In this document: piece by piece, positions 17,018-25,233 of the stretch
Layout: every line of letters begins with the position of its first letter
Numbering within the stretch: position 1 is the first letter of the stretch
Assembly: GCF_020329485.1 (NCBI RefSeq)
Contig: NZ_JAGKJI010000001.1
Span: 372,001-436,000, forward strand
Reading direction: 5' to 3'
Source of the DNA: Bradyrhizobium cenepequi
Lineage (GTDB): Bacteria; Pseudomonadota; Alphaproteobacteria; Rhizobiales; Xanthobacteraceae
Length of the DNA stretch: 64,000 nt
Notes under the pieces: model-generated
The model's database searches: none
The model's input: only the letters and a program-made list of their open reading frames with translations
What the model was told of the DNA's origin: nothing
Position numbers and translations under genes: made by a program

Positions 17018-18283
17018 ATGAACCATTTCGACTATCGCGACGGCGTGCTGCACGCCGAAGCGGTTGACCTGTCGAAGCTCGCCGAGACCGTGGGCACGCC
17101 GCTCTATTGCTATTCGACCGCGACGCTGGAGCGCCACTACCGGGTGTTCACCGAAGCCTTCGCCGGCGAGAAGGTCCTGGTCTGCTACGCCATGAAGGCC
17201 AATTCCAACCAGTCGGTCTTGCGCACCCTGGCAAAGCTCGGCGCCGGCGCTGACGTGGTGTCGGGCGGCGAATTGAAGCGCGCGATTGCCGCCGGCATCG
17301 CGCCGTCGAAGATCGTGTTCTCCGGCGTCGGCAAGACCGAGGCCGAGCTGCGCGCCGCGCTCTCCGCCGACATCCTCTGCATCAACATCGAGTCCGAGCC
17401 CGAGCTCGAACTGTTGTCGCGGCTTGCGGCCGAGATGGGCAAGACCGCGCGCATTTCGGTGCGCGTCAATCCCGATGTCGATGCCGGCACGCACGCCAAG
17501 ATCTCGACCGGCAAGTCCGAGAACAAGTTCGGCATCCCGATTGCGCGGGCGCGCGAGGTCTATGCCCGCGCGGCGAAGCTGCCGGGCATCGAGGTGACGG
17601 GCGCCGACATGCATATCGGCAGCCAGATCACCGATCTGTCGAAGATGGAGACCGCGTTCCGGATCCTCGCCGAATTCGTGCAGACCTTGCGCGCCGACGG
17701 CCACAATATCTCGCACATCGATTTCGGCGGCGGGCTTGGCATTCCCTATTACATGGACCGCGAGGCACCGCCGGCGCCCGACCTCTATGCCGCGATGGTC
17801 AAGCGCGTGACGCATAACCTCGGCTGCACGCTGATGTTCGAGCCGGGGCGGATGATTGTCGGCAATGCCGGCATCCTCATCACACGCGTGATCTATGTGA
17901 AGCATGGCGAGGCCAAGAACTTCGTCATCATCGATGCCGCGATGAATGACCTGATCCGGCCGACGCTGTACGAGGCGCATCACGACATCCTGCCGGTGCG
18001 GCAGGCCAGGAAGGGCGCGCCCATGATCGTGGCCGACGTGGTCGGCCCGGTCTGCGAAAGCGGCGACTATCTCGCGCTCGACCGTTCGCTGCCCGAGCCC
18101 AAGGTGGGCGATCTCCTGGCGATCATGACCGCCGGCGCCTATGGCGCGGTGCAGTCCGGCAGCTACAACACGAGGCCCTTGGTGCCGGAAGTGCTGGTCA
18201 AGGACGATCAATACGCAGTCGTGCGCCCGCGCGTCGAGGTCGAGGCGCTGATCGCAATGGACAAGCCCGCGCCGTGGCTGTGA
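17018..18283 (+). CDS. lysA: Diaminopimelate decarboxylase
   Basis: 421 residues from the ATG at 17018. The fold type III PLP enzyme motifs are clear: the PLP lysine in CYAMKANSNQSVLR, HIGSQITD, the phosphate-binding GGGLGIPY and the C-terminal CESGDYLA with the catalytic cysteine. It makes lysine from meso-diaminopimelate. It follows the small lipoprotein by 7 bases, the arrangement seen across proteobacteria. A hairpin lies 28 bases after the stop. Confidence 0.97.
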   Translation: MNHFDYRDGVLHAEAVDLSKLAETVGTPLYCYSTATLERHYRVFTEAFAGEKVLVCYAMKANSNQSVLRTLAKLGAGADVVSGGELKRAIAAGIAPSKIVFSGVGKTEAELRAALSADILCINIESEPELELLSRLAAEMGKTARISVRVNPDVDAGTHAKISTGKSENKFGIPIARAREVYARAAKLPGIEVTGADMHIGSQITDLSKMETAFRILAEFVQTLRADGHNISHIDFGGGLGIPYYMDREAPPAPDLYAAMVKRVTHNLGCTLMFEPGRMIVGNAGILITRVIYVKHGEAKNFVIIDAAMNDLIRPTLYEAHHDILPVRQARKGAPMIVADVVGPVCESGDYLALDRSLPEPKVGDLLAIMTAGAYGAVQSGSYNTRPLVPEVLVKDDQYAVVRPRVEVEALIAMDKPAPWL

Positions 18284-18311
18284 GCGGCGACCGCCTTTCA
18301 CGTTCTCCGCT

Positions 18312-18356
18312 GTCGTCCCGGCTCAGCGCTCACTTCGTTCGCTTGGCCGGGACGAC
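18312..18356. repeat. Inverted repeat / possible terminator between lysA and the exosortase locus
   Basis: Exact 11-base arms (GTCGTCCCGGC at 18312-18322 and its complement at 18346-18356). It lies between convergent genes. On the plus strand it is followed a few bases later by a short T run (TTTTA), so it may end the lysA transcript. Confidence 0.6.
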
Positions 18357-18365
18357 GAAGGAGTT

Positions 18366-18848
18366 TTAGCTGGCTCGTGGCGAGCCTTGAAGCTCGCCCC
18401 ATGGCAGCCGTTCGGCGTCGCAGGATGAGCTCTCCGCTACGCTGATGACAGGCGAAATGTGCCTCGCCAACCCAAGCTCGCGAAGGAATCTGGACCAGAG
18501 ATAATCCAGCACGGTCCAGAATACCGGTTGTCGCGTGTACACCACGCCGCGAAAGACCACGAACGAGTGCTCCGCGCCTGCAGCAAGATGGCGGATGAGA
18601 TTCGCGTTCGATCCATCGGGCGTCAGCCTGGCGACGTGCAGCTGGCATGATGCGATGTTGGCCCGGACCATCGGCATATCATTCACGATCTGGTCGGTTA
18701 CGACCACGTTGAAGTGCCTGGTCTCGAGAAATTCAATGAGATCTTCTTTCAGGTGGCTCTTGTTATCGGCGGGGACCGCGATCTTCCACCCGATCGCCAG
18801 CAGGAGCACGGCGGCGATCGATGCCCTAAATGCGCTGGAAGAGCTCAC
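18366..18848 (-). CDS. Unknown exosortase-partner protein, 160 aa
   Basis: Starts at a GTG at 18848 with GGAG six bases upstream; its first 23 bases overlap the end of the exosortase gene, a sign of translational coupling. One N-terminal hydrophobic segment (about residues 9-26, IAAVLLLAIGWKIAV) suggests a membrane-anchored or exported protein with a ~130-residue soluble domain outside. The soluble part contains VRANIASCQLHV, HSFVVFRGVVYT and WTVLDYLWSRFLRELG. I do not recognise the family. EpsI-type proteins occupy this place in classical exosortase systems, but I see no clear EpsI signature. Confidence 0.65.
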   Translation of the reverse strand: MSSSSAFRASIAAVLLLAIGWKIAVPADNKSHLKEDLIEFLETRHFNVVVTDQIVNDMPMVRANIASCQLHVARLTPDGSNANLIRHLAAGAEHSFVVFRGVVYTRQPVFWTVLDYLWSRFLRELGLARHISPVISVAESSSCDAERLPWGELQGSPRAS

Positions 18849-19680
18849 GCCTCACTCCTATCACGCAGAAGCCGACGATCAGGCCCAGTATGATTGTGTT
18901 GGCGACAGCGGCGCCCCATTGCGAATGGAACATCGCATAGTGCCATTGGCTCAATCCCATGAAACCGATGCGCGTAACATTCACCGCGATCACCGACACG
19001 CAGGCCATCAGGCACCAGAACAGATCGTAAGCGGATCGCTTGTGATCGACGGATTGGCTCACGGTGACCCAGCAGAGAACCGCAAGCGATACGTTGGCGA
19101 GCGAAGAACAGGCCGGCAGGATCACGAGAACGCCGGACCCGTCGGCGAAATCAACGATGTCGCCACTCCGAGGCGAGTGCAACAGCCAGCTCACAAGCGA
19201 GGCGTCGATTTGCAGTATCAGGTCGGCGAAGAACTGAAACAGCAACCGGCTCCAGAGCATGGGCACGCAGGTCGCCACCAGTATGAGGGCGCCGCGTCGG
19301 GTCGAGGGGATGTCGCTGGAGCTGATGAGGTAGAGGCCGAGCGCGGTGACTGCGAACCAGCTCACGGGACCGATGGGCAGAATGACCAGAATGACAAACG
19401 CTGCGCCAATCGCGAGGTCCGACGAACGAATCCCGGTCGTTCGGTCTTGAAGAATGAGAGCGATCCCTGCGACGCACGAAATCCAAACAATGATGCTGAT
19501 TTCAAAAGTATTGAAGAAGGCGTCCACCCATCCAAGCCGGTCGATCGATTGGATGATGCGTGATGTGAAGCCGCTGATACAGCCGAGTGCGAAAAGCCCC
19601 GCGAAGAATTCGCCACGCGGGAGGTCCCTCGCTATCGGCGACGCGGCACGATCGGAAATCAATCTATTTAAAATGGTCAT
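18826..19680 (-). CDS. Exosortase/archaeosortase-family membrane cysteine transpeptidase
   Basis: 284 residues, seven to eight hydrophobic segments. The three catalytic positions of the family are present in order: Cys191 in LPACSSLAN, Arg237 in VNVTRIGF, and His252 in FHSQWGAA, spaced 46 and 15 residues apart as in known exosortases. The family cleaves a C-terminal sorting signal (tripartite: short Pro motif, membrane helix, Arg cluster) and transfers the protein to an acceptor at the outer face of the inner membrane. No ribosome site is visible before the ATG at 19680, so the start is not certain. It shares an AT-rich intergene with the divergent 75-residue candidate substrate. Confidence 0.82.
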   Translation of the reverse strand: MTILNRLISDRAASPIARDLPRGEFFAGLFALGCISGFTSRIIQSIDRLGWVDAFFNTFEISIIVWISCVAGIALILQDRTTGIRSSDLAIGAAFVILVILPIGPVSWFAVTALGLYLISSSDIPSTRRGALILVATCVPMLWSRLLFQFFADLILQIDASLVSWLLHSPRSGDIVDFADGSGVLVILPACSSLANVSLAVLCWVTVSQSVDHKRSAYDLFWCLMACVSVIAVNVTRIGFMGLSQWHYAMFHSQWGAAVANTIILGLIVGFCVIGVRRELFQRI

Positions 19681-20053
19681 TACAATTTAATAGCCAATAT
19701 AATTAAATATAACCACCGGAAAGTCGGCGCGGCAACAGAGGTTTTTTAATAACAGGCTTCCGGACGGATTTCTCAGTCGAGCGCCCGAAGCATGCGGGAG
19801 CCGTTTTAAGCCCGAGCGGCCGAGACGTGCCTTTGACTTAACAAAACAGGACGACAGCAATGTCGCTGCCGCGGGGCAGGGGCGCTGAACTCGGCGCAAC
19901 CAATAAATCTCGGATAAGACGCGGTATTTTCGCGTGGCCCCATCGTCCCCTCCATTTTCGCAGGGCTGCTATTTTAAATATTAAATCCCGTTGACAGATA
20001 TTTAAATTAGAGTGAGATTAATATTATCAAATATGGCTGAGTGGAGTGCAGCA
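19681..20053. promoter_or_regulatory. AT-rich divergent control region of the exosortase locus
   Basis: About 370 bases without a convincing gene. Both ends are strikingly AT-rich (19665-19710 and 19970-20030, with repeated ATTTAAA and AATATAATTAAATATA-like runs) against a GC-rich genome; the middle is ordinary. A TTGACA at 19991-19996 could be a -35 element for the rightward gene, but no good -10 sits at 17 bases. The AT-rich ends are what one expects of a promoter or a site for a silencing protein. Confidence 0.4.
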
Positions 20054-20281
20054 ATGTCGTTACCAGGCTGGGTTCTCGCGATTTTCCTCTTGATGGCGGC
20101 AGCCGTGCCCGCTGGCGTATACTTCTCGGCTTGGCTGTTCTTCCCTCCCAACCAAGTCTACCATTATGAGGGGCAAGGAACGTATCGTGGCGCTCCAGGC
20201 CCGGCCGCTGGCGCGGGACTTCCCTTCCTCGTCGCCGCGGGCGTTTATTGGTACGTCAAGCGCCGTCGCAAGTCGAAATAG
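20054..20281 (+). CDS. Candidate miniature exosortase substrate, 75 aa
   Basis: Start chosen at the ATG at 20054 because GGAG lies seven bases upstream; in-frame ATGs at 20012 and 20033 lack a site. Residues 6-30 form an N-terminal hydrophobic helix or signal. Residues 31-47 form a short polar, Tyr-rich stretch (FPPNQVYHYEGQGTYRG). The C-terminus is tripartite: a Pro-Gly motif APGPAAGAGLP (47-57), a hydrophobic helix (58-68) and the basic tail KRRRKSK. That is the architecture of PEP-CTERM-type sorting signals, with PGP in place of PEP. It is divergent from the exosortase gene and ends in its own terminator. The sorting role is an inference. Confidence 0.7.
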   Translation: MSLPGWVLAIFLLMAAAVPAGVYFSAWLFFPPNQVYHYEGQGTYRGAPGPAAGAGLPFLVAAGVYWYVKRRRKSK

Positions 20282-20336
20282 CGCCGCGCGCGATCGCAAA
20301 GCGGCCGACAAAAACACCTTCGTTGAAATTCAGAAG

Positions 20337-20361
20337 GACCGCCTGCCAGGCGGTCTTTCTT
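20337..20361 (+). terminator. Rho-independent terminator of the 75-aa gene
   Basis: Exact 7-base arms GACCGCC (20337-20343) and GGCGGTC (20349-20355) with a TGCCA loop, followed by TTTCTT. It supports the small frame upstream being a real transcription unit. Confidence 0.85.
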
Positions 20362-20389
20362 GTTGATTCAAGCATCTTGTCCGCACAGC

Positions 20390-21298
20390 TCACTTCGCCG
20401 CGTGACTGCCCTTTGCCGCACCGACCACCACGCCCGCCGCCTTCTCGATCGGCTTGATCGCGGAGGTGAAATCGGACTCCGGCCCCATATCGCGGATGAC
20501 GACTTCCCAGAGCCGGCCGACGGCTTCGGCGACTTCCATCGACAGGCCAAGCGACTTCATCTCTTCCAGGCACAGCCGCACGTCCTTCACCATCAAGCCG
20601 GTGGCGAAGCCGAAATCGAACGTGCGCGGCAGCACCGAGCGCGGAAACTTGTCGCGGCTCGCCGTGTTCATGCCTGAGCCCGCATTGATGACATCGATCA
20701 TCACTGCCGGATCGAGCCCGGACTTCACGCCCATCACCACCGCTTCCGAGGTCGCAACCATCGCGGTCGCCGACAGGAAATTGTTGGCGAGCTTCATGGT
20801 CTGGCCCGAGCCCGGCTTCTCGCCGATGAAGAACACCTTGCCGATCACGTCGAGCACCGGCTTCAGGCCCTCGTAATCCGGGCGCGGGCCGGAGACCATC
20901 ACCGCCAGCGTTCCCTTTTCGGCGCCACCAACGCCGCCGCTGACGGGGCTGTCGATCTGCACGATGTTGCGCTTCGCCAGGAGGTCGTGGATGCGCACCG
21001 CCATCTGCGAGCCGACGGTGGAGAGATCGACGAAGCGTTTGACGCGCTTGCCCTCGATCACGCCGCCGGCACCGGTTGCGACCTCAAGCGAGGCCTGCAG
21101 CGAAGGCAGGCTCGCCATCACGGTCTCGACCCGGTTGGCGACCTCCTGCGGCGAGGATGCGGCTAACGCGCCGCGTGCGGTCAGTCGCTCCACAGCCTCC
21201 TTGCGCGTGTCGAACACGGTAAGTTGATGCCCGGCCTCGACCAGCCGGCGCGCCATCGGAAAGCCCATGTTCCCGAGGCCGATGAATCCAATTTCCAT
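20390..21298 (-). CDS. NAD(P)-dependent beta-hydroxyacid dehydrogenase (3-hydroxyisobutyrate dehydrogenase family)
   Basis: 302 residues. The N-terminal signature GFIGLGNMGFPMA is the family's nucleotide site, SPVSGGVGGAEKGTLAVMVSG is its substrate-site block (quoted as SPVSGGVGG and GTLAVMVSG), and the catalytic Lys is in MKLANNFL. AGGAAT precedes the ATG. Family members reduce tartronate semialdehyde, oxidise 3-hydroxyisobutyrate or handle related short acids; which one cannot be settled. The next gene on the strand upstream encodes a carboxymuconolactone-decarboxylase-like protein, and rhizobial genomes often pair the two, but they are separated here by a 198-base repeat-filled gap. Confidence 0.88.
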   Translation of the reverse strand: MEIGFIGLGNMGFPMARRLVEAGHQLTVFDTRKEAVERLTARGALAASSPQEVANRVETVMASLPSLQASLEVATGAGGVIEGKRVKRFVDLSTVGSQMAVRIHDLLAKRNIVQIDSPVSGGVGGAEKGTLAVMVSGPRPDYEGLKPVLDVIGKVFFIGEKPGSGQTMKLANNFLSATAMVATSEAVVMGVKSGLDPAVMIDVINAGSGMNTASRDKFPRSVLPRTFDFGFATGLMVKDVRLCLEEMKSLGLSMEVAEAVGRLWEVVIRDMGPESDFTSAIKPIEKAAGVVVGAAKGSHAAK

Positions 21299-21358
21299 GG
21301 TAATTCCTTTTTGTCTCTCGCGAGTTCATTGCGCGAAACCGCGCGCTACACACTCGAT

Positions 21359-21484
21359 GTCGTCCCCGCGAAGGCGGGGCCCCATACCCCCAGCCCGAAG
21401 TTGCCGCGCCCGGCTGTGGCTCCAGTAATCACATCCGCCTGTGGTTATGGATCCCGGCTCGCGCTTCGCTTGGCCGGGACGACG
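21359..21484. repeat. Palindromic repeat region
   Basis: GTCGTCCCCGCGAAGGCGGGG at the left (given in two halves, GTCGTCCCC and GCGAAGGCGGGG) and GGCCGGGACGAC at the right, with GTGGTTATGG inside. It is a mosaic of the same palindrome style found at 18312 and 53617. Confidence 0.6.
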
Positions 21485-21496
21485 GCGGCGTGGGTG

Positions 21497-21877
21497 TCAG
21501 CCCTTATCGATCTCGGCGAACACCTCGCGCGCGATCCGAAAGCTGTCGACGGCAGCGGGCATGCCGCCATAGATCGCGACCTGCATCAGGATCTCGCGGA
21601 TCTCGTCACGGGTGACGCCATTGGTCAGCGCGCCCTTCAGATGCGCGCGCAATTCGTGCGGCCGGTTCAGGATCGAGATCATCGCGATGTTGAGCATGCT
21701 GCGGGTCTTGCGCGGCAATTCCTCGCGGCCCCATACCGAGCCCCAGCAATATTCGTTGAGCAGTTCCTGGAACGGCTTGTTGAAGCTGTCGACGTTCTTG
21801 AGCGTGTTGGAGACATAGGCCTCGCCGAGCACGGCCTTGCGGATTTCCAGGCCCTTGTCGTGCGTCTTCTGGTCCAT
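21497..21877 (-). CDS. Carboxymuconolactone decarboxylase-family protein (PcaC-like)
   Basis: 126 residues, the length of gamma-carboxymuconolactone decarboxylases. EYCWGSVWGREELPRKTRSM and NRPHELRAHLKGALTNGVT followed by EIREILMQVAIYGGMPAA are family blocks. The PcaC-type enzyme lacks the CxxC redox pair of AhpD, as here. True PcaC acts in protocatechuate breakdown, but no other pca gene is nearby, so the substrate may differ. GAGGAAA precedes the ATG at good spacing. Confidence 0.85.
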   Translation of the reverse strand: MDQKTHDKGLEIRKAVLGEAYVSNTLKNVDSFNKPFQELLNEYCWGSVWGREELPRKTRSMLNIAMISILNRPHELRAHLKGALTNGVTRDEIREILMQVAIYGGMPAAVDSFRIAREVFAEIDKG

Positions 21878-22065
21878 GACGTTTCCTCATGCAGTTTAGG
21901 AGAGCAACTTGGCTAGGTTGTGAGGCCGCGGACGTTACGGGGTCGCTCACGCGCAGTCACGCCTTCGTGTTATGCGTATTTCCGCGTGTGGGTTTCCGGA
22001 ATGGAACGGGTGCCTCATTGCCGCCCTTGTGGTAAGGTGATCTGTAGGCCAACCCGGAGATTTTA

Positions 22066-24672
22066 TTGAGCGGCGACCCCTCTGAGCCCGCGCGCGAGCC
22101 TGGCGCCGTTGCGCGGCTGAAGCTGAACGAAGCCCTGCAGCGGGCACAATGCGCGATTGCTTGGGAGCGCGTGTGGCCGCATCTGGCCAGGTTTCTGACC
22201 GTCATCGGATTGTTCCTGGTTGTCTCCTGGGTCGGACTCTGGCTGGTGCTGCCGCTTGCGGTACGCCTGGCCGGCGTAGGCCTGTTCGCTCTGCTGGCGC
22301 TCGCGGCGCTGCTTCCACTGGTTCGTTTCCGCTGGCCGGCCCGCGAGGAGGGCTTGAGTCGGCTCGACCGTGGCACTGGCATCCGCCATCGCCCGGCGAC
22401 CGCGCTGACCGATACGCTCACGAGCCGCGACCCGGTCTCGCAGGCGCTGTGGCAGGCGCAGCGCGAGCGCACGCTGGCGTCGCTCAAGCGCATCCGTGCC
22501 GGCCTGCCGTCGCCGCGGCTTCCGATTCATGATCCATGGGCGCTGCGGGCGCTGGTGATCGTGATGCTGGTTGCGGCCTATGTCGCCGCCGGCGACGAAC
22601 GTTCTCTCCGTTTCGCCTCCGCCTTCGATTGGAATGGCGTGCTGGCGCCCACCAATGTCCGGGTCGATGCCTGGGTGACGCCGCCGAACTACACGGGCAA
22701 GCCGCCGATCATCCTGTCGTCGGCAAACCGCGAAGCTGCTGCCGCCGAGAGCGGGCCATTGGCGGTTCCCGCCGGGAGCACGCTTTTGGTGCGTTCCAGT
22801 GGCGGCAATATCGATGTCGTGGCCGGTGGCGGCGTGACCGAGATCGCCCCGAGCGGAGAGGCGCCGAAGGGCACCAACGAGCGGCATTTCAAGATTGCAG
22901 GCGACGGCACAGCGCATGTCCGCGCACCCGCGGGTCAGCCGCTGTGGCGCTTTACCGCAACCCCTGACCGTCCTCCGTCGATCGCGCTGGCCAAGGATCC
23001 GGAGCGGCAGGCGCGCGGTTCGCTGCAGTTGTCCTACAGGATCGAAGACGATTACGGCGTCACCGAATCCCGCGCCCAATTCATCGCGCGTCCGAGCGAT
23101 GCGGCCAAAGAACCCAGCAAGGATTCCAGGAACGCGGGAACCAAGACGGCAGACGCCCGGCCGCTGTTCGAGCCGCCGCAGTTCCCGCTCGTGCTGCCGA
23201 ACGCGCGCACCCGCAATGGGGTCGGCCAGACCGTCAAGGATTTGAGCGAAGATCCCTATGCCGGCGCAGATGTGACGCTGACGCTGACGGCGAAAGACGA
23301 GGCTGGCAATGAGGCCAAGAGTGAGCCGTTCAACATGCGCCTGCCGGAGCGGCTGTTCACCAAACCGCTAGCGCGGGCGCTGATCGAGCAGCGCCGCATC
23401 CTCGCGCTTGATGCCAACAAGAACGCCGATGTCTATGCCGCGCTGAGCGCGCTGTTGATCGCGCCCGAAATGTTCACGCCGGAGGCGGGCACCTATCTCG
23501 GCCTGCACAGCGTGACGATGGAGCTCGAGGCCGCTCATACCGACGATGCGCTGCGCGAGGTCGTCGCCAGCCTGTGGGCGCTTGCCGTCACCATCGAGGA
23601 CGGCAACATCACCGACGTCGACAAGGCGCTGCGTGCGGCGCAGGACGCGTTGAAGCAGGCGCTCGAGCGTGGCGCGAGCGACGAGGAGATCAAGAAGCTT
23701 ACCGACAATCTGCGTGCGGCTCTCGACAACTTCATGCGCCAGCTCGCCGAGCAGTTCCGCAACAACCCGCAGCAATTGGCGCGTCCGCTCGATCCCAATG
23801 CCAAGGTCCTGAGCCAGCAGGACCTGAAGAACATGCTCGACCGCATGGAGCGGCTATCGCGCTCCGGCGACAAGGACGCGGCGAAGCAATTGCTCGACCA
23901 GCTCCAGCAGATGCTGGAGAACCTGCAGATGGCGCAGCCCGGCCAGGGCGGCGACAGCGACATGGAGCAGGCGCTGAACGAGCTCGGCGACATGATCCGC
24001 AAGCAGCAGCAATTGCGCGACAAGACCTTCAAGCAGGGCCAGGATTCGCGGCGCGACCGCATGCGCGGCAAGCAGGGTGATCAGTCCATGTCCGACCTGC
24101 AGCAGGATCAGCAGGCGCTGCGCGACCGGTTGCAGAAATTGCAGGAGGAGCTCGCCAAGCGCGGCATGGGACAACAGGGCCAGCGTGGCGAAAAGGGTCA
24201 GCGCGGCGAACAGGGACAACAGGGCCAGCAAGGTCAGGGCGGCCAGCAGGGTGATCAGGGCGACGGTGATGACGGGCTAGATCAGGCCGATTCCGCGATG
24301 GGCGATGCCGGCGGCCGGCTTGGCGAAGGCAATGCTGACGGTGCGGTGGATTCGCAGGGCCGCGCGCTGGATGCGCTGCGCAAGGGTGCGCAGAGCCTCG
24401 CCGAGGCGATGCAACAGGGTGAGGGCGAGCAGGCCGGCGATGGCCCCGGCAATCGTGCCGGCAGACAGCAGAGCGGCGGCAACCAGACCGATCCGCTCGG
24501 GCGTCCCCTGCACGGCCGCCAATTCGGCGACGACTACACCGTCAAGATTCCCGGTGAGATCGACGTCCAGCGTGTCAGGCGCATCCTCGAAGAACTCCGC
24601 CGCCGCCTCGGCGACCCGTCGCGGCCGCAGCTCGAGCTCGACTATCTCGAGCGACTGCTGAAGGATTATTGA
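22066..24672 (+). CDS. TIGR02302 family large membrane-anchored protein (DUF4175)
   Basis: 868 residues from a TTG at 22066 with GGAGA five bases upstream. Two N-terminal hydrophobic helices (about 42-65 and 68-88) and a third near 160-175 anchor it in the inner membrane. A long periplasmic part follows (NVRVDAWVTPPNYTGKPP and SYRIEDDYGVTESRAQF resemble Ig-like repeats). The end is Gln/Gly-rich and partly coiled: residues 550-690 helical with many Gln, then a collagen-like run of GQQ/GQR triplets near 700-735, then a conserved C-terminal tail (VKIPGEIDVQRVRRILEELR). The family is restricted to alphaproteobacteria and has no assigned function; an envelope role is likely. Confidence 0.88.
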   Translation: MSGDPSEPAREPGAVARLKLNEALQRAQCAIAWERVWPHLARFLTVIGLFLVVSWVGLWLVLPLAVRLAGVGLFALLALAALLPLVRFRWPAREEGLSRLDRGTGIRHRPATALTDTLTSRDPVSQALWQAQRERTLASLKRIRAGLPSPRLPIHDPWALRALVIVMLVAAYVAAGDERSLRFASAFDWNGVLAPTNVRVDAWVTPPNYTGKPPIILSSANREAAAAESGPLAVPAGSTLLVRSSGGNIDVVAGGGVTEIAPSGEAPKGTNERHFKIAGDGTAHVRAPAGQPLWRFTATPDRPPSIALAKDPERQARGSLQLSYRIEDDYGVTESRAQFIARPSDAAKEPSKDSRNAGTKTADARPLFEPPQFPLVLPNARTRNGVGQTVKDLSEDPYAGADVTLTLTAKDEAGNEAKSEPFNMRLPERLFTKPLARALIEQRRILALDANKNADVYAALSALLIAPEMFTPEAGTYLGLHSVTMELEAAHTDDALREVVASLWALAVTIEDGNITDVDKALRAAQDALKQALERGASDEEIKKLTDNLRAALDNFMRQLAEQFRNNPQQLARPLDPNAKVLSQQDLKNMLDRMERLSRSGDKDAAKQLLDQLQQMLENLQMAQPGQGGDSDMEQALNELGDMIRKQQQLRDKTFKQGQDSRRDRMRGKQGDQSMSDLQQDQQALRDRLQKLQEELAKRGMGQQGQRGEKGQRGEQGQQGQQGQGGQQGDQGDGDDGLDQADSAMGDAGGRLGEGNADGAVDSQGRALDALRKGAQSLAEAMQQGEGEQAGDGPGNRAGRQQSGGNQTDPLGRPLHGRQFGDDYTVKIPGEIDVQRVRRILEELRRRLGDPSRPQLELDYLERLLKDY

Positions 24673-24707
24673 GGCGGTTCGGTGCGAGCGCTATCCTCGC
24701 GCCTCGC

Positions 24708-24794
24708 GTGTCATACGCGGGCTTGATCCGCGTATCCATCGATCTTCACGAGAGTCGTTTCCTGGATGGATTGCCGGGTCAAGCCCGGCAATGA
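24708..24794. repeat. Palindromic repeat between convergent genes
   Basis: Left arm GTCATACGCGGGCTTGATCC and right arm GGGTCAAGCCCGGCAATGAC form an imperfect inverted repeat across about 86 bases, with the inner pair ATCCATC / GATGGAT. Confidence 0.65.
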
Positions 24795-24806
24795 CAAGCG
24801 GAGAAC

Positions 24807-25184
24807 CTACGCCACCTTCCGCGCCGACAGCGCATCAGCCACCGCCGTGCGGATATCCGCGACCGAGAACGGCTTGGTCACCACGTCGTGCACGATCGCA
24901 TTGAGGCCGGAGGCGCGCTCGCGCTGATCGGCGAAGCCGGTCATCAACAGGATCTTCAGGTCCGGAAAATCACGCGCGCTGGCCAGCGCCAATGCGATCC
25001 CGTCCATCACGGGCATCTGGATGTCCGTGAGCAGGAGATCGAAGGCGCCTTGCTCGCGTGCCAGGATTTCCAGCGCGGCGGCGCCGTCCTGCGCGGTGAC
25101 GGTCTCGTGGCCGTCCATCGCGATCGCGCGCGCCACCAGCGAGCGCATCGAATCTTCGTCGTCGGCTATCAATACCCGCGGCAT
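24807..25184 (-). CDS. CpdR-like single-domain response regulator
   Basis: 125 residues from the ATG at 25184, which has GGAGG upstream; the longer frame is not coding. A complete receiver domain: acidic pair in LIADDEDSMR, phospho-acceptor Asp in LLLTDIQMPVMDG, Thr in LLMTGFAD and Lys in VTKPFS. There is no output domain. The sequence, including GFADQRERASGL, is of the CpdR-like group, whose Caulobacter member steers the ClpXP protease during the cell cycle when unphosphorylated. It precedes, on the opposite strand from ftsEX, the zinc-ribbon protein, with a 49-base gap. Confidence 0.85.
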   Translation of the reverse strand: MPRVLIADDEDSMRSLVARAIAMDGHETVTAQDGAAALEILAREQGAFDLLLTDIQMPVMDGIALALASARDFPDLKILLMTGFADQRERASGLNAIVHDVVTKPFSVADIRTAVADALSARKVA

Positions 25185-25233
25185 CGAGCTAACCTCCTTC
25201 GCAAGAGACGTTGGGCCAAATTCAACTTCGGTA

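Noticed and set aside
19687..19899. 70-aa minus-strand frame in the exosortase intergene
   Set aside because: No ribosome site, no motif and a mixed basic composition; probably chance.
23854..24231. 125-aa Leu-rich minus-strand frame in the TIGR02302 gene
   Set aside because: Its leucine runs mirror the Gln-rich codons on the coding strand; not a membrane protein.
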